From: Clostridiales bacterium
GTDB taxonomy: Bacteria; Bacillota; Clostridia; Lachnospirales; Lachnospiraceae
Reading direction: 5' to 3'
Assembly: GCA_003343625.1 (NCBI GenBank)
Contig: QAKV01000041.1
Location: forward strand, 1-64,000
Length of the DNA: 64,000 nucleotides
Shown: piece after piece, positions 1-8,465 of the stretch
Position numbering within the stretch: the first letter of the stretch is position 1
Layout of the letters: each line of letters begins with the position of its first letter
Position numbers and translations under genes: made by a program
Notes under the pieces: generated by a model
Seen by the model: only the letters and a program-made list of their open reading frames with translations
The model's database searches: none
Told to the model about the DNA's origin: nothing

Positions 1-60
1 TCAAAAAAGTCGTTATAATAATCTTGTTTTCGCATAGTTCCATTATAACATGGAACGGAG

Positions 61-99
61 AAAAAGATGGTTGTCGTTAGCCATCTTTTTCTTTTTTTT
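61..99. terminator. Rho-independent terminator hairpin
   Basis: A 10-bp perfect stem (AAAAAGATGG, 61-70, with 81-90) is followed on the plus strand by a run of eight T (92-99). Because the stem itself starts with A5 it also ends in T5 on the minus strand, so it can stop transcription in both directions: the leftward oxidoreductase transcript and anything entering from outside the window. A smaller inverted repeat (GTTCCA 37-42 with TGGAAC 51-56) lies just outside it. Confidence 0.7.
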
Positions 100-112
100 A
101 AGGATAAATTTC

Positions 113-150
113 GGGGGCAGACGAGACTCATGCGAGTCACGTCTGCCCCC
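113..150 (-). terminator. GC-rich hairpin downstream of the FAD oxidoreductase gene
   Basis: An 11-bp stem (GGGGGCAGACG 113-123 with 140-150) continues across one mismatch into GACTC/GAGTC. It lies 72 bp past the stop codon of the leftward oxidoreductase gene and, on that strand, is followed by an AT-rich stretch and then the second hairpin at 61-99. The two together look like a tandem terminator. Confidence 0.6.
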
Positions 151-221
151 GATTAAGACTATCTATTTCCCGACAGCCCCCTTTTGGCTCCTGTGTGATA
201 TGGGATATCATGATGCGTTTT

Positions 222-1775
222 TTACTTCGCCTCGTGGTATTCCTTTTCCGTGTTCACGTTCCAGATGTTGGAACGGTCCTGAATACCGTTGACGATATTG
301 TGAACCGTTTCGAAGGACGTACACATGGAATGATCGATGTTGTTATACCGATGCTGGCCGTTTCTGCCCACGCAGTATAAGTTATCGATGGTGTTGAGCC
401 ATGCGACCAGCGTATCGATTTCGGAATAAGTATCGAAGTAAGCGGGATACGCTTTCTTTACGGACTCGGAATGGGTGTCCAGCACATCTTCAGGGGAATC
501 GATAAGCCCCATCTTCACGATCTCGTCCACCGCGAACCGGGAGAACTCCTCATCCGTCATATTCCAGAGGGAATCGCCCTCGGTACAGAAATATTCCAGC
601 CCGATCCATACCGTATGATCCAGATCCACCACCATGTAAGGGGACCAGTTGTTGTATATCTGGAACCGGCCCAGCTTCACGGTGCGGTCGTGAACATAAA
701 CCCAGTTGTCCGGCACGATGTTGCCGATGGTTTTGATCCTGGTCTTGTTCTTTAAGTTCAGGCGGGGAACCAATACGCCCAGCGTCCGGTAGTCCCTGTA
801 GGGGAGGCCTGCGGCGATCGCGGCTTCCTTTGCGGGAACATCGTTCATACCGCCCACCAGATCCTTGATGGGCATGGAGGAGATGAAAACATCGGCCTCG
901 GCACGGATCTTTTCTCCGCCGTGCTCATAGGTGAGGGAAACGATATGGTTGTCCGCGTCTTTCTCGAGGGAAACGACTTTGCAGTTTTTCAAAATCCTGC
1001 CGCCCATCTTTTCCACTTCGGCAGCGGTGACGTCCCAGAGCTCTCCGGGGCCCAGCTTGGGATAGCTGAAGGACTCGATGAGGGAAGTCTCCACGTGGCG
1101 GTTCTCCTTATTGGGGAGCAGCTTGCCGAACATATCCTTGATGATGGCCATCACGGAAAGGCCTTTGGCGCGCTGCGCGCCCCAGCTGGGATCGATTTCG
1201 CTGGGATGACGGCCCCAGAGGTTTTCTGTGTAATGCTCAAAAAACATGGAATAGAGCTTTTTCCCGAAGCGATTGATATAGAAGTCCTCCAGAGACTTCT
1301 CTTCCCGCTTGTGCAGGACGGAAGCCAGATAGCTGAACGCGGCGATGATGTCGGTCTTCAGCCCCAGATTTTTGAAAGTCTCCCACTTCAGCGAAATCGG
1401 GTAGTCGAAAAACTTCTGATCGAAATAGATGCGGGAAACGCGGTTCCGCTTGAGCATGACGCGATCCTCTTTTTCCGGATCAGGGCCGCCTTCCTTCACG
1501 GCCACCTGACGATCCAGGCGGATGTCGTCATAGGCGGGTTTCCCCTGCATGGGAAGCATGTTTTCCCACCATTCGTTCACTTCAGGCACCTTGGAGAAGA
1601 AACGATGGCCGCCCATATCCATCCGGTTTCCCTTATAATTGACGGTTTTGGAAATGCCGCCCATATACTGGCTCTCTTCGAAGACAGTGACTTCATATTC
1701 ATCGGACTGTTTCAGCAGTTCGTAAGCGGCTGTCAGCCCGGCCGGCCCGGCTCCTATCACAAAGGCTTTTTTCAT
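222..1775 (-). CDS. NAD(P)/FAD-dependent oxidoreductase, UDP-galactopyranose mutase-like fold
   Basis: This 517-residue flavoprotein begins with a Rossmann dinucleotide motif, GAGPAGL at residues 8-14, followed by the FAD-binding GG of 'MGGISKT' and the 'MGGHRFF' segment seen in the protoporphyrinogen-oxidase/UDP-galactopyranose-mutase superfamily. The C-terminal '[16 protein letters not shown]' matches the second FAD-contacting motif of that superfamily. Family members are often found with cell-surface polysaccharide genes, so a role in sugar-nucleotide or lipid-linked sugar chemistry is plausible but not shown here. The start ATG at 1775 has an AAAGGAA ribosome site upstream. It stands alone, transcribed leftwards, and is closed by two hairpins. 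Substrate is unknown. Confidence 0.8.
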   Translation of the reverse strand: MKKAFVIGAGPAGLTAAYELLKQSDEYEVTVFEESQYMGGISKTVNYKGNRMDMGGHRFFSKVPEVNEWWENMLPMQGKPAYDDIRLDRQVAVKEGGPDPEKEDRVMLKRNRVSRIYFDQKFFDYPISLKWETFKNLGLKTDIIAAFSYLASVLHKREEKSLEDFYINRFGKKLYSMFFEHYTENLWGRHPSEIDPSWGAQRAKGLSVMAIIKDMFGKLLPNKENRHVETSLIESFSYPKLGPGELWDVTAAEVEKMGGRILKNCKVVSLEKDADNHIVSLTYEHGGEKIRAEADVFISSMPIKDLVGGMNDVPAKEAAIAAGLPYRDYRTLGVLVPRLNLKNKTRIKTIGNIVPDNWVYVHDRTVKLGRFQIYNNWSPYMVVDLDHTVWIGLEYFCTEGDSLWNMTDEEFSRFAVDEIVKMGLIDSPEDVLDTHSESVKKAYPAYFDTYSEIDTLVAWLNTIDNLYCVGRNGQHRYNNIDHSMCTSFETVHNIVNGIQDRSNIWNVNTEKEYHEAK

Positions 1776-1959
1776 GAGAATTTATATTCCTTTCTGATTG
1801 TGTCTGTATTCATCATCCCATTGTACCATAGATAGTCCCTTTATTCAAACATAAAACGCGAATTTCCCGTCAATCCGTCCGCTTTGACCGAATGGCATAT
1901 CGGGAAAGGAAATTTCTGCAGAAGGACTTATCAGACACAAACAAAACACTAAAATTTAG

Positions 1960-2040
1960 TATTTAGTGCCGAAAAAGCACTTTAAATTTAGCTATTACCT
2001 GATAAAATAATATATATGATCGAATTTGTCAAATAATTCG
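1960..2040 (+). promoter_or_regulatory. AT-rich upstream region of the Spo0A-like gene with two dyads
   Basis: The 284-bp gap between the divergent genes at 1775 and 2060 holds no gene. Near its right end are a small hairpin (AGTGC/GCACT around a CGAAAAA loop, about 1965-1982), a TATATA-type -10 candidate at 2011-2016 with a weak -35 17 bp upstream, and a perfect 6-bp inverted repeat CGAATT/AATTCG (2021-2026, 2035-2040) enclosing TGTCAAAT. The core is one base from the Spo0A box TGTCGAA, so autoregulation by a Spo0A-type domain is possible. This is an inference from sequence similarity only. Confidence 0.4.
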
Positions 2041-2059
2041 TACATGTGGAGGGAAAGAA

Positions 2060-2548
2060 ATGAGTTGTATATGGGTATCTGCGCGTGAGTGCAGCACAAA
2101 TGAACTTTTTCAGCTTACGGAGCTGGTCAGAAAGGACAGGGATCTGCAGATCATCGTTTCCTGTGAGCCGCCGGTCTGGAATAAAGAAAGGGAGCGGACG
2201 GAGCAGAATGCTTCGGATCTTCTGGTGAAGCTGGGAGTCCGGGCGAACCTGAAAGGGTATCAGTATCTGAAGACGGCGGTGAAATTATGCCGGAAGGACA
2301 GAGAAGAACTGGACGGCATTACGAAACGGCTGTACCCGTCTATTGCCAAAGAGCACCGGACTACGGCGGATAAGGTGGAGCACGCCATACGACATGCGAT
2401 TACAGCATCATGGGAAAAAGGGAGGAGAGAAGAGCAGAGAACTGTGTTCGGCTACGACGCTGACAGCGGAAGGAGGCCGACAAACTCCGAATTCATTTTA
2501 CAGATATTGGACTATCTGGAGAAGATGGACCGGCCGCTGTACTCCTGA
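2060..2548 (+). CDS. Spo0A C-terminal-domain protein lacking a receiver domain
   Basis: The protein has 162 residues. From about residue 50 to 160 it matches the Spo0A C-terminal DNA-binding domain: 'LGVRANLKGYQYLKTAV', 'ITKRLYPSIAKEHRTTADKVEHAIRHAI', 'SWEKG', 'FGYDADSGRRPTNSEFI' line up with the corresponding Spo0A blocks, including the recognition-helix pattern VE-x-AIRHAI. The Arg that follows that Glu in Bacillus Spo0A is His here. The first 50 residues do not form a CheY-type receiver and contain no phospho-acceptor Asp, so the protein cannot be controlled by the Spo0A phosphorelay in the usual way. It starts at ATG 2060 with GGAGGG upstream and stands alone. It may compete for, or constitutively occupy, 0A boxes. 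It is not the chromosomal spo0A itself. Confidence 0.85.
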   Translation: MSCIWVSARECSTNELFQLTELVRKDRDLQIIVSCEPPVWNKERERTEQNASDLLVKLGVRANLKGYQYLKTAVKLCRKDREELDGITKRLYPSIAKEHRTTADKVEHAIRHAITASWEKGRREEQRTVFGYDADSGRRPTNSEFILQILDYLEKMDRPLYS

Positions 2549-2614
2549 CGGCCGAAAGGGAAAAGATATTCTGCGACATGATATAAAAGTAAGAAAGTTT
2601 CATGGTAACGAAAA

Positions 2615-2736
2615 GGAGCCGTGACATCAGCCGATACCCCGCATACAGATCCATTCCCCGGCCGCAGGCCGGGCGAGAAAGGGATCGATATGCAGGGTAT
2701 CCGTTGCCTGTCACGGCTCCTCGTTCGTCTTTTTTT
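2615..2736. terminator. Long compound hairpin overlapping the LysR gene 3' end
   Basis: A 106-nt stem-loop with a 12-bp perfect outer stem (GGAGCCGTGACA 2615-2626 with 2709-2720) encloses four nested helices: GATACCC/GGGTATC (2633-2639, 2695-2701), GCATA/TATGC (2641-2645, 2689-2693), GATCC/GGATC (2648-2652, 2682-2686) and CCCGGCC/GGCCGGG (2657-2663, 2667-2673) around a GCA loop. On the plus strand a T7 run follows at 2730-2736, and on the minus strand TTTT follows the stem, so it can act as a bidirectional terminator between the converging genes. Its right arm contains the LysR stop codon. It is far longer than a usual terminator and might be a mobile or repeated hairpin element. Confidence 0.6.
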
Positions 2737-3622
2737 GAAGGGAAACGAGCATCTCCATCAGGCGTCGGGAGGCCGCGCCCAGAGGCCGGCCGGGATGCCG
2801 CACCAGACAAATATGCCGGATGGGGATCTTTTCCGTCAGGGGGATGGAAAACACCTGCCCCTGCTCCAGCGCCTGGGCGGCAAGCTCTACGGGAAGGAAG
2901 GCGAGCCCCAGATTGTGGATCACGACCGGAAGGAGCAGATCCGCGCTGGCCAGCTCGATATCATAGTGGAGCGGAAGGCCGTGGGAAGCAAAAAAATTTT
3001 CATAGAAGCGGTGAGCCATGGTGGATGCCGGCAGCCCTGCCAGGGGATACTGTTTTAAATCGCCGAGCGTATTGCTCTGATCGCACAGATTCCGGAAACG
3101 GGGCCCGCCCACGAGAATGGTCCTGACCGGACAGAGTTTGGTGACAGCGTAGGGTTTTTCGATCTGTAAAGGGGTGGGGACTACCGCCATATCCGTGCGC
3201 CCTTCCTTCAGATCGGTCAGAACGTGGGAAGTGGTTCCGTTATTGATCCGGATTTTGACGTCGGGATGTTCCTGTTGAAATAGCATGAGCTGATCCAGCA
3301 GCAGGCAGTGGAGCGCCGTTTCGGTGGCGCCGACGCTGACCGTTCCGCCGTGGAGACCGAGCGCCAGCCCCAGCTCTTCTTCGCCCCGCAGGATCCGCTC
3401 ACAGGCGGGGGCCACATAACGATACAGGAGTTCGCCTTCCGGGGTCAGGGCGATCCCGTGATGGGAACGGATGAACAGACGGCACCCCAGCTCGCTCTCC
3501 AGATTCTGCATGCTGCGCGTGACGGAAGGCTGGCTGGAGAGGAGGATGTTGGCGGCCCGGGTGAAGTTCTTGTATTTGGCGACAAAATAGAAGGTTTTAT
3601 AGTAATCGAAGCTGGCCGGCAT
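2711..3622 (-). CDS. LysR-family transcriptional regulator
   Basis: This 303-residue protein is typical in length for a LysR regulator. The N-terminal winged helix-turn-helix covers about residues 1-65 ('YYKTFYFVAKYKNFTRAANILLSSQPSVTRSMQNLESELGCRLF'), and residues about 90-295 form the periplasmic-binding-protein-like effector domain. ATG 3622 is preceded by AAGGAAA. It is divergent from the V-ATPase operon with a 131-bp shared control region that carries dyads of the LysR type. By the usual logic of this family it may control the ATPase operon or itself, but the effector is unknown. The 3' end runs into the large hairpin at 2615-2720. Confidence 0.9.
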   Translation of the reverse strand: MPASFDYYKTFYFVAKYKNFTRAANILLSSQPSVTRSMQNLESELGCRLFIRSHHGIALTPEGELLYRYVAPACERILRGEEELGLALGLHGGTVSVGATETALHCLLLDQLMLFQQEHPDVKIRINNGTTSHVLTDLKEGRTDMAVVPTPLQIEKPYAVTKLCPVRTILVGGPRFRNLCDQSNTLGDLKQYPLAGLPASTMAHRFYENFFASHGLPLHYDIELASADLLLPVVIHNLGLAFLPVELAAQALEQGQVFSIPLTEKIPIRHICLVRHPGRPLGAASRRLMEMLVSLQKKTNEEP

Positions 3623-3653
3623 GAAGATATTTTCCTTTCTTTATCATGTGATT

Positions 3654-3711
3654 CTGATATAATCAGTATATCATAATATTATTTTTCAATATGATTTACT
3701 CATAGTATAAT
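3654..3711 (+). promoter_or_regulatory. Promoter of the V-ATPase operon and LysR-type dyad
   Basis: A TATAAT -10 box (3706-3711) lies 17 bp downstream of TTTTCA (3683-3688, four of six matches to the -35 consensus). Upstream is a dyad CTGAT-ATA-ATCAG (3654-3666), embedded in a wider GATAT...ATATC symmetry, placed between the divergent LysR start and this promoter as expected for a LysR binding site. Transcription would begin near 3718, ahead of the AAGGAGG site of the first ATPase gene. Confidence 0.55.
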
Positions 3712-3753
3712 ACGGCAGGAATCAAAAGAAAAGCAAAAAGGAGGCGTGCCAGG

Positions 3754-4077
3754 ATGGAACAAACCATTGAAGAAGTCTTAAACCGGCTCGTGAATGTAGA
3801 AGAGACTGCCATTCGAATGCGGGAAGCGCTGGAAGAGCAGAAAAAAGAGCTGTCTGCTCGAATGGAAGCGGAGAAGAAAAAGTTCGACGAAGAACTGGGG
3901 CAGAAAACCGACCGGGAGATACAGAGCCTTCAGGAACGGATGGATCGGGAAAAGGAAGAAGAGCTGGACAGTCTGCGCCGGCAGACCCAGGCGGAGCTGG
4001 AAGGCCTCAAGCATAAATATGATACGGAACATGATAAGATTTCGGATGATATTTTAAAATCCATCGTAAGGATGTGA
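3754..4077 (+). CDS. V-type ATPase coiled-coil peripheral stalk subunit (G/H-like)
   Basis: The 107-residue protein is almost entirely a charged Glu/Lys/Arg/Gln helix predicted to form a coiled coil (about residues 20-95). It is the first gene of the ATPase operon, preceded by AAGGAGG, and ends 4 bp before subunit C. Position and composition fit the small stalk subunit that pairs with subunit E to form the peripheral stator (called NtpF in Enterococcus hirae, H or G elsewhere). Sequence alone would not separate it from other short coiled-coil proteins, so the call rests largely on the operon. Confidence 0.75.
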   Translation: MEQTIEEVLNRLVNVEETAIRMREALEEQKKELSARMEAEKKKFDEELGQKTDREIQSLQERMDREKEEELDSLRRQTQAELEGLKHKYDTEHDKISDDILKSIVRM

Positions 4078-4081
4078 GCAG

Positions 4082-5113
4082 ATGAGTTTATTTCGTTACA
4101 GCGGCCTCGCGACGAAGGTGAGGGCAATGAGCGGAAAGCTGCTGAAAGACGAAGATTTCGATCAGATCGGCAGTCTGGACAGCGTGCCTGCCGTAATCGC
4201 CTGGCTGAAAAGGAAGCCGTCCTATGCGCAGATCCTGGGAAAAGAAGATGAGAACAGCCTGCATCGGGGACAGGCAGAAGGATTGATCATGCAGTCGCTT
4301 CTGTCGGATTTCAGAAAGCTGTACCGCTTTTCCAATCTGGAGCAGAGAGCCTTTCTGGACGGCTATTTCCGCAGGTTTGAGATTAACTGCCTGAAGATGC
4401 TGATCCGGTCCCTGGTCAGCGGCCGCGACACGTTATCAGACCTTTCCGAATACGAAGAGATTTTTTCCCGGCACTCGGCCTTCCCGCTGGGACAGGCCGC
4501 TGCGGCGCAGACCATGGAAGGCCTGATTTCCGCGCTGCAGATGACGCCTTACGGAAACGTGCTCAGACGGGTTTCCCAGAGCAGCTCCCGGAGGCTGTTC
4601 GACTATGAATTCGCGCTCGATATGTTCCTCTTCCGCAATCAGTGGAAGAGGGCCAAAAAGGATCTGAAGAAAGAGGACAGGGAAACCATCCTGCAGTCGG
4701 TCGGGACGCAGATCGATGTGTTGAATCTACAGTGGATTTACCGGGCGAAAAAGTATTATAATATGGAAGCGACCGAGATCTATGCCATCATCATCCCCGT
4801 GCACTATCGCCTGAAAAAGGAGGAGGTCAGGGCGATGGCCGAAGCGGGCAGCGTGCCGGAACTGATGGCGGCGGCAGCCCGTACGAAATATGGCAAGTAT
4901 CTGGAGAAAGAAAGCCAGCCCGATCTGGAAAAGATCGGGACGCAGATCGAGGAAGCGATCCATCGGACGATGCTCGGCAGAAACCCCTATTCCGCTGCCT
5001 GTCTGGATGTATACCTGTATCAGAAAGAAAGGGAGGTCCATAAGGTGATCACAGCGATGGAGTGCGTAAGATATGGCCTACCGTCCGATAAAATCAGAGA
5101 ATATCTGTCGTAA
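4082..5113 (+). CDS. ntpC: V-type ATPase subunit C
   Basis: This 343-residue, helix-rich soluble protein matches the V/A-ATPase subunit C (AtpC/NtpC) family, which sits like a socket on the membrane rotor ring and couples the central shaft to it. The N-terminal 'YSGLATKVRAMSGKLL' and the C-terminal 'GRNPYSAACLDVYLYQKEREVHKVITAMECVRYGLPSDKIREYL' are characteristic: the last segment carries the family's conserved Glu-x-x-x-hydrophobic pattern. It follows the stalk gene by 4 bp and precedes subunit I by 15 bp. Confidence 0.9.
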   Translation: MSLFRYSGLATKVRAMSGKLLKDEDFDQIGSLDSVPAVIAWLKRKPSYAQILGKEDENSLHRGQAEGLIMQSLLSDFRKLYRFSNLEQRAFLDGYFRRFEINCLKMLIRSLVSGRDTLSDLSEYEEIFSRHSAFPLGQAAAAQTMEGLISALQMTPYGNVLRRVSQSSSRRLFDYEFALDMFLFRNQWKRAKKDLKKEDRETILQSVGTQIDVLNLQWIYRAKKYYNMEATEIYAIIIPVHYRLKKEEVRAMAEAGSVPELMAAAARTKYGKYLEKESQPDLEKIGTQIEEAIHRTMLGRNPYSAACLDVYLYQKEREVHKVITAMECVRYGLPSDKIREYLS

Positions 5114-5128
5114 AGGGAGGGGCCGAAA

Positions 5129-7057
5129 TTGATTGAAAAAATGAAGTTTATAAGTATCATCGGGCCGAAGCAACAGCTGGATCTGGTGGTCGAGCAGTAT
5201 CTGGGGAAATATGAGATACAGCTGGAAAACGCCATGGGGGAGTTGAAAGAGCTCAAAAACATCACTCCCTGCGCGGAGAATAACCCTTATCGGGAACTGG
5301 ATGAAAAAGCTGTTAAAACCGCAGCCTTCGTGGGAGAAGGCCCGATTGCGGAATGCGAGATGTCTTTGGATGATGCCCGTGAGAGAATTGACGGCGCATA
5401 TCGGAAGATACAGGAAGCCGAGGAGAAAAAGAAAGCTCTGGCGGAGGAGCTGAAGAAGAAGGAAGCCCTCCTGGAGACCGCAAAACCCTATCGGGATCTG
5501 CATTTCGACATTTCCCGCATCCTGCGCTTCAAAGAGGTGAAGTTCCGCTTCGGCAGAATTCCCGCAGGATATTACGAACGGTTGAAAACATATGTCTATG
5601 ACGATGCCTGCACGATCTTTGAAAAGTGCCGGGCGGACGATTCCTGGGTATGGGGAGTGTATTTCGCTCCGGCAGCGGAAGTGCGGAAGGTGGACGCCAT
5701 TTACGCATCCATGCATTTTGAGCGGATCTACCTGGAAGACGCCTATGAGGGCACTGTGGATGAGGCCTGCAGGCAGCTCGAGGAGCAGATTCAGGAGCAA
5801 AAGCGTAAAATCGCCGACGCGGACAGCGCCCTGCACCGGGAACTGGAAGAGCAGGCAGCCCAACTGCGCCTGGCCGCGCGGATCCTTTCGGACGCATCCA
5901 GACGATTCGACATTCGCAGGCTGGCGGCGTTCACCCGGGCTAAGAACGAAACGTTCTTCATCCTCTGCGGCTGGATGACGAAAAAGGATGCGGATAGGCT
6001 GAAAAAGGAGCTGGATGCGGATCCGGACATCTTCTGCACCATGGAAGAAAACACGGATAAGCGGATCTCCAGGCCGCCGACGAAACTGAAAAACCCGGGC
6101 CCCTTAAAACCGTTTGAGATGTTTATCCGGATGTATGGCCTGCCCAACTATCGGGAGTTCGATCCCACCCTGTTCGTGGCAATCACCTATTCCATCATCT
6201 TCGGCGCCATGTTCGGCGATGTGGGACAGGGGCTGTGCCTGCTGGTGGGAGGATTTTTGCTGTATCGCTTCAAGAAGCTGAATCTGGCGGCGATTATCGC
6301 GTACTGCGGGTTCTTCTCCACGATTTTCGGCTTCTTCTACGGCAGCGTCTTCGGGTTTGAAGATTGGATCGATGCTCTGTGGCTGAGGCCCACGGAAGCG
6401 ATGACGCAGTTGCCCTTTATCGGGAACTTAAACACTGTCTTCGTCGTGACCATCGCCCTGGGAATGGGGCTGATCCTTTTGACCATGATCTTCCATATGA
6501 TCAACGCCTTTAAGGCGAAGGATCTGAAGACCGCCCTGTTCGATACCAACGGATTGGCAGGGTTCCTGTTCTATGCGGCCGTGGTGGCCGTGGTGGTGTT
6601 GTTCATGACCGGACATGCCCTTCCCGCGGCTGCGGTGCTGGTGGTGATGTTCGTCGTCCCTCTTCTGGTCATCGCCTGCAAGGAGCCTTTGGGCGACTGG
6701 CTGGAAAAGAAGGGCGCACATCTGGAGGACGGGCCGGTGATGTTCGTCGTACAGGCTTTCTTCGAACTGTTCGAAGTGTGTCTGAGCTATTTTTCCAATA
6801 CGCTTTCCTTCGTGCGTATCGGGGCCTTCGCGGTCAGCCATGCGGCCATGATGCAGGTGGTCATGATGCTGGCGGGGGCCGAAAACGGCGGCAGCCCCAA
6901 CCTCATCGTGGTGATCATCGGCAATCTGATCGTCATGGGTATGGAAGGGTTGATCGTTGGCATTCAGGTTCTGCGTTTGCAGTATTATGAATTTTTCAGC
7001 CGCTTTTACAAAGGAGATGGACGGGAATTCGTTCCCTATATGAAACAGACAAGATAA
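5129..7057 (+). CDS. ntpI: V-type ATPase subunit I (membrane stator)
   Basis: The 642-residue protein has a soluble N-terminal half (about 1-330) with long coiled-coil segments and a C-terminal membrane half with about seven or eight hydrophobic segments from about residue 345 to 625. This is the layout of the a/I subunit that provides the ion half-channels. The conserved 'FGAMFGDVGQGL' block and the late helices containing 'SFVRIGAFAVSHAAM', whose Arg faces the rotor carboxylate in this family, are present. I take the TTG at 5129 as start because GGGAGG lies 8 bp upstream. An ATG four codons later is the alternative. Confidence 0.93.
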   Translation: MIEKMKFISIIGPKQQLDLVVEQYLGKYEIQLENAMGELKELKNITPCAENNPYRELDEKAVKTAAFVGEGPIAECEMSLDDARERIDGAYRKIQEAEEKKKALAEELKKKEALLETAKPYRDLHFDISRILRFKEVKFRFGRIPAGYYERLKTYVYDDACTIFEKCRADDSWVWGVYFAPAAEVRKVDAIYASMHFERIYLEDAYEGTVDEACRQLEEQIQEQKRKIADADSALHRELEEQAAQLRLAARILSDASRRFDIRRLAAFTRAKNETFFILCGWMTKKDADRLKKELDADPDIFCTMEENTDKRISRPPTKLKNPGPLKPFEMFIRMYGLPNYREFDPTLFVAITYSIIFGAMFGDVGQGLCLLVGGFLLYRFKKLNLAAIIAYCGFFSTIFGFFYGSVFGFEDWIDALWLRPTEAMTQLPFIGNLNTVFVVTIALGMGLILLTMIFHMINAFKAKDLKTALFDTNGLAGFLFYAAVVAVVVLFMTGHALPAAAVLVVMFVVPLLVIACKEPLGDWLEKKGAHLEDGPVMFVVQAFFELFEVCLSYFSNTLSFVRIGAFAVSHAAMMQVVMMLAGAENGGSPNLIVVIIGNLIVMGMEGLIVGIQVLRLQYYEFFSRFYKGDGREFVPYMKQTR

Positions 7058-7083
7058 GAGAATTTAAAAGGAGGTCATTTATC

Positions 7084-7518
7084 ATGACAAAGATTTTATT
7101 GTTCGCAGCGCTGATCGCGTGCATCGCAGTTCCATTCCGCGTATTCGTGAAGGGAGAGCAGACGAAAGCCAGATACAGGAAAACCCTGGCGGTAAACGGC
7201 GCTCTGTTCTTCGGTCTGATGGTATTTACCGGCATCATGATGTTCTCCGGCAGCGCGTCCGCCGCTGAAGCGGCCGACGCAGCCGCAGCCACGGCAGGAG
7301 GCCTTTCCACCGGGCTGGGCTATCTGGCAGCAGGTCTCTCCATCGGCCTCTCCTGTGTGGGCGGCGGTATCGCCGTAGCCAGTGCGGCCAGCGCGGCGCT
7401 GGGCGCAATCAGCGAAGATTCCTCCATCCTCGGTAAGTCCCTGATCTTCGTGGGCCTCGCCGAAGGTGTCTGCCTGTACGGTCTGATCATCGCCTTCATG
7501 ATCCTGGGTCAGCTTTGA
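7084..7518 (+). CDS. ntpK: V-type ATPase subunit K (rotor proteolipid)
   Basis: The 144-residue hydrophobic protein has four membrane segments (about 3-20, 37-56, 72-105, 118-143) joined by short polar loops. The last hairpin is a typical c/K-ring hairpin: a small-residue-rich helix (GLGYLAAGLSIGLSCVGGGIAVASAASAAL, split here by position 73-102) and a helix carrying the ion-binding Glu in 'GLAEGVCLYGLII'. The first hairpin has no obvious carboxylate in the membrane, so there is one ion site per four-helix subunit, as in other V-type proteolipids. An AAGGAGG site lies before the ATG. Whether the coupling ion is H+ or Na+ cannot be read with confidence. Confidence 0.88.
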   Translation: MTKILLFAALIACIAVPFRVFVKGEQTKARYRKTLAVNGALFFGLMVFTGIMMFSGSASAAEAADAAAATAGGLSTGLGYLAAGLSIGLSCVGGGIAVASAASAALGAISEDSSILGKSLIFVGLAEGVCLYGLIIAFMILGQL

Positions 7519-7826
7519 TGAAAATGTATTTGATCAGCGACAACATTGATACCTGGACCGGCATGAGACTGGCCGGTGTGGAGGGCGCGGTGGTCCACGA
7601 GAAACAGGAACTGAAGGCAGAAATCGACAAGGTGCTTGCCGATCAGGAAATCGGGATCCTGCTTTTGACGGAAAATTTCGGAAAGAGGTTTCCGGAAATC
7701 ATCGACCATATCAGGTTGGAGCGCAAACTGCCTCTGGTTGTGGAGATTCCGGACAGACACGGCACGGGCCGCGCTCCGGATTTCATCACATCCTATGTGA
7801 ATGAAGCGATTGGAATCAAATTATAG
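7518..7826 (+). CDS. ntpG: V-type ATPase subunit F
   Basis: This protein of about 102 residues matches the small Rossmann-like subunit F of the central shaft ('MYLISDNIDTWTGMRLAGVEG', 'IGILLLTENFGKRFPE', 'LPLVVEIPDRHG'). It binds subunit D in the rotating axle. The start is placed at ATG 7518, whose A is the last base of the subunit K stop codon (TGATG overlap), indicating translational coupling. A TTG three bases upstream is in frame but less likely. In Enterococcus nomenclature the gene is ntpG. Confidence 0.88.
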   Translation: MKMYLISDNIDTWTGMRLAGVEGAVVHEKQELKAEIDKVLADQEIGILLLTENFGKRFPEIIDHIRLERKLPLVVEIPDRHGTGRAPDFITSYVNEAIGIKL

Positions 7827-7835
7827 GAGGCCGTT

Positions 7836-8447
7836 ATGACGATTGAAGAGAAGCTGCAGCATTTCATGGATGCGACCACCCAGAAGGTCAACGCCGAAAA
7901 TGCCAGCCAGATAGAGGATTATGAAAAGGGCTTGGAAAAAGTGCTGTCCGATTACAAGGAAAATGCCCTTCGGAAAGCCCAGCTCTCCTTAAAACTGAAG
8001 GAAGAGAGCCTGAAAAAGCAGAAAAACGCCGAGGTGGCAAAACAGCAGATGGAAATCCGGGAACAGACCGGAAAGCTTCAGCGGGAGCTCCAGAGCAAGC
8101 TCTACACGGAAGTGAAAGGAAAGTTGGAGCGATACATGGCCACCGGGGCATATGAAAGATACCTGATCAATCAGGTGCGGGAAGCGAAACGGTTCGCGGG
8201 GAGGGATCAGGTAACGATCTACATCGATCCCGCGGATATGGCGAAACAGAACGCGATCTCCGCAGCGGCCAACACGCCGGTGCTGGTGAGCGGATATGAA
8301 TTCGGCGGAGGAATCCGCGCCGTGATCGCCAGACAGGGGATCCTGATCGACCAATCCTTCGATACGAAGCTGAGGGAAGCTTTTGACGGATTTGTGTTCC
8401 ATCTGGACGCGCCGTCCGCAGCGGCTGCGGGCGCCGGAAAAGACTGA
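7836..8447 (+). CDS. ntpE: V-type ATPase subunit E
   Basis: This 203-residue protein has a long charged N-terminal helix (about 1-110) and a compact C-terminal domain (about 115-195). This is the architecture of the peripheral stalk subunit E, which pairs with the coiled-coil subunit encoded first in the operon and holds the catalytic head still. 'VSGYEFGGGIRAVIARQGILIDQSFDTKLREAFD' is the typical end of the globular domain. TAGGAGG lies just upstream of ATG 7836. Confidence 0.85.
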   Translation: MTIEEKLQHFMDATTQKVNAENASQIEDYEKGLEKVLSDYKENALRKAQLSLKLKEESLKKQKNAEVAKQQMEIREQTGKLQRELQSKLYTEVKGKLERYMATGAYERYLINQVREAKRFAGRDQVTIYIDPADMAKQNAISAAANTPVLVSGYEFGGGIRAVIARQGILIDQSFDTKLREAFDGFVFHLDAPSAAAAGAGKD

Positions 8448-8465
8448 GAAAGGAGGAAGCTTCCC

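Noticed and set aside
921..1835. A 304-codon plus-strand frame opposite the FAD oxidoreductase
   Set aside because: It is antisense to a gene with clear FAD motifs, and its start is inside that gene with no ribosome site.
2602..3126. A 174-codon plus-strand frame over the long hairpin and the LysR gene end
   Set aside because: It reads through the stem-loop and antisense to LysR, with a Pro/Arg/Gly-rich product.
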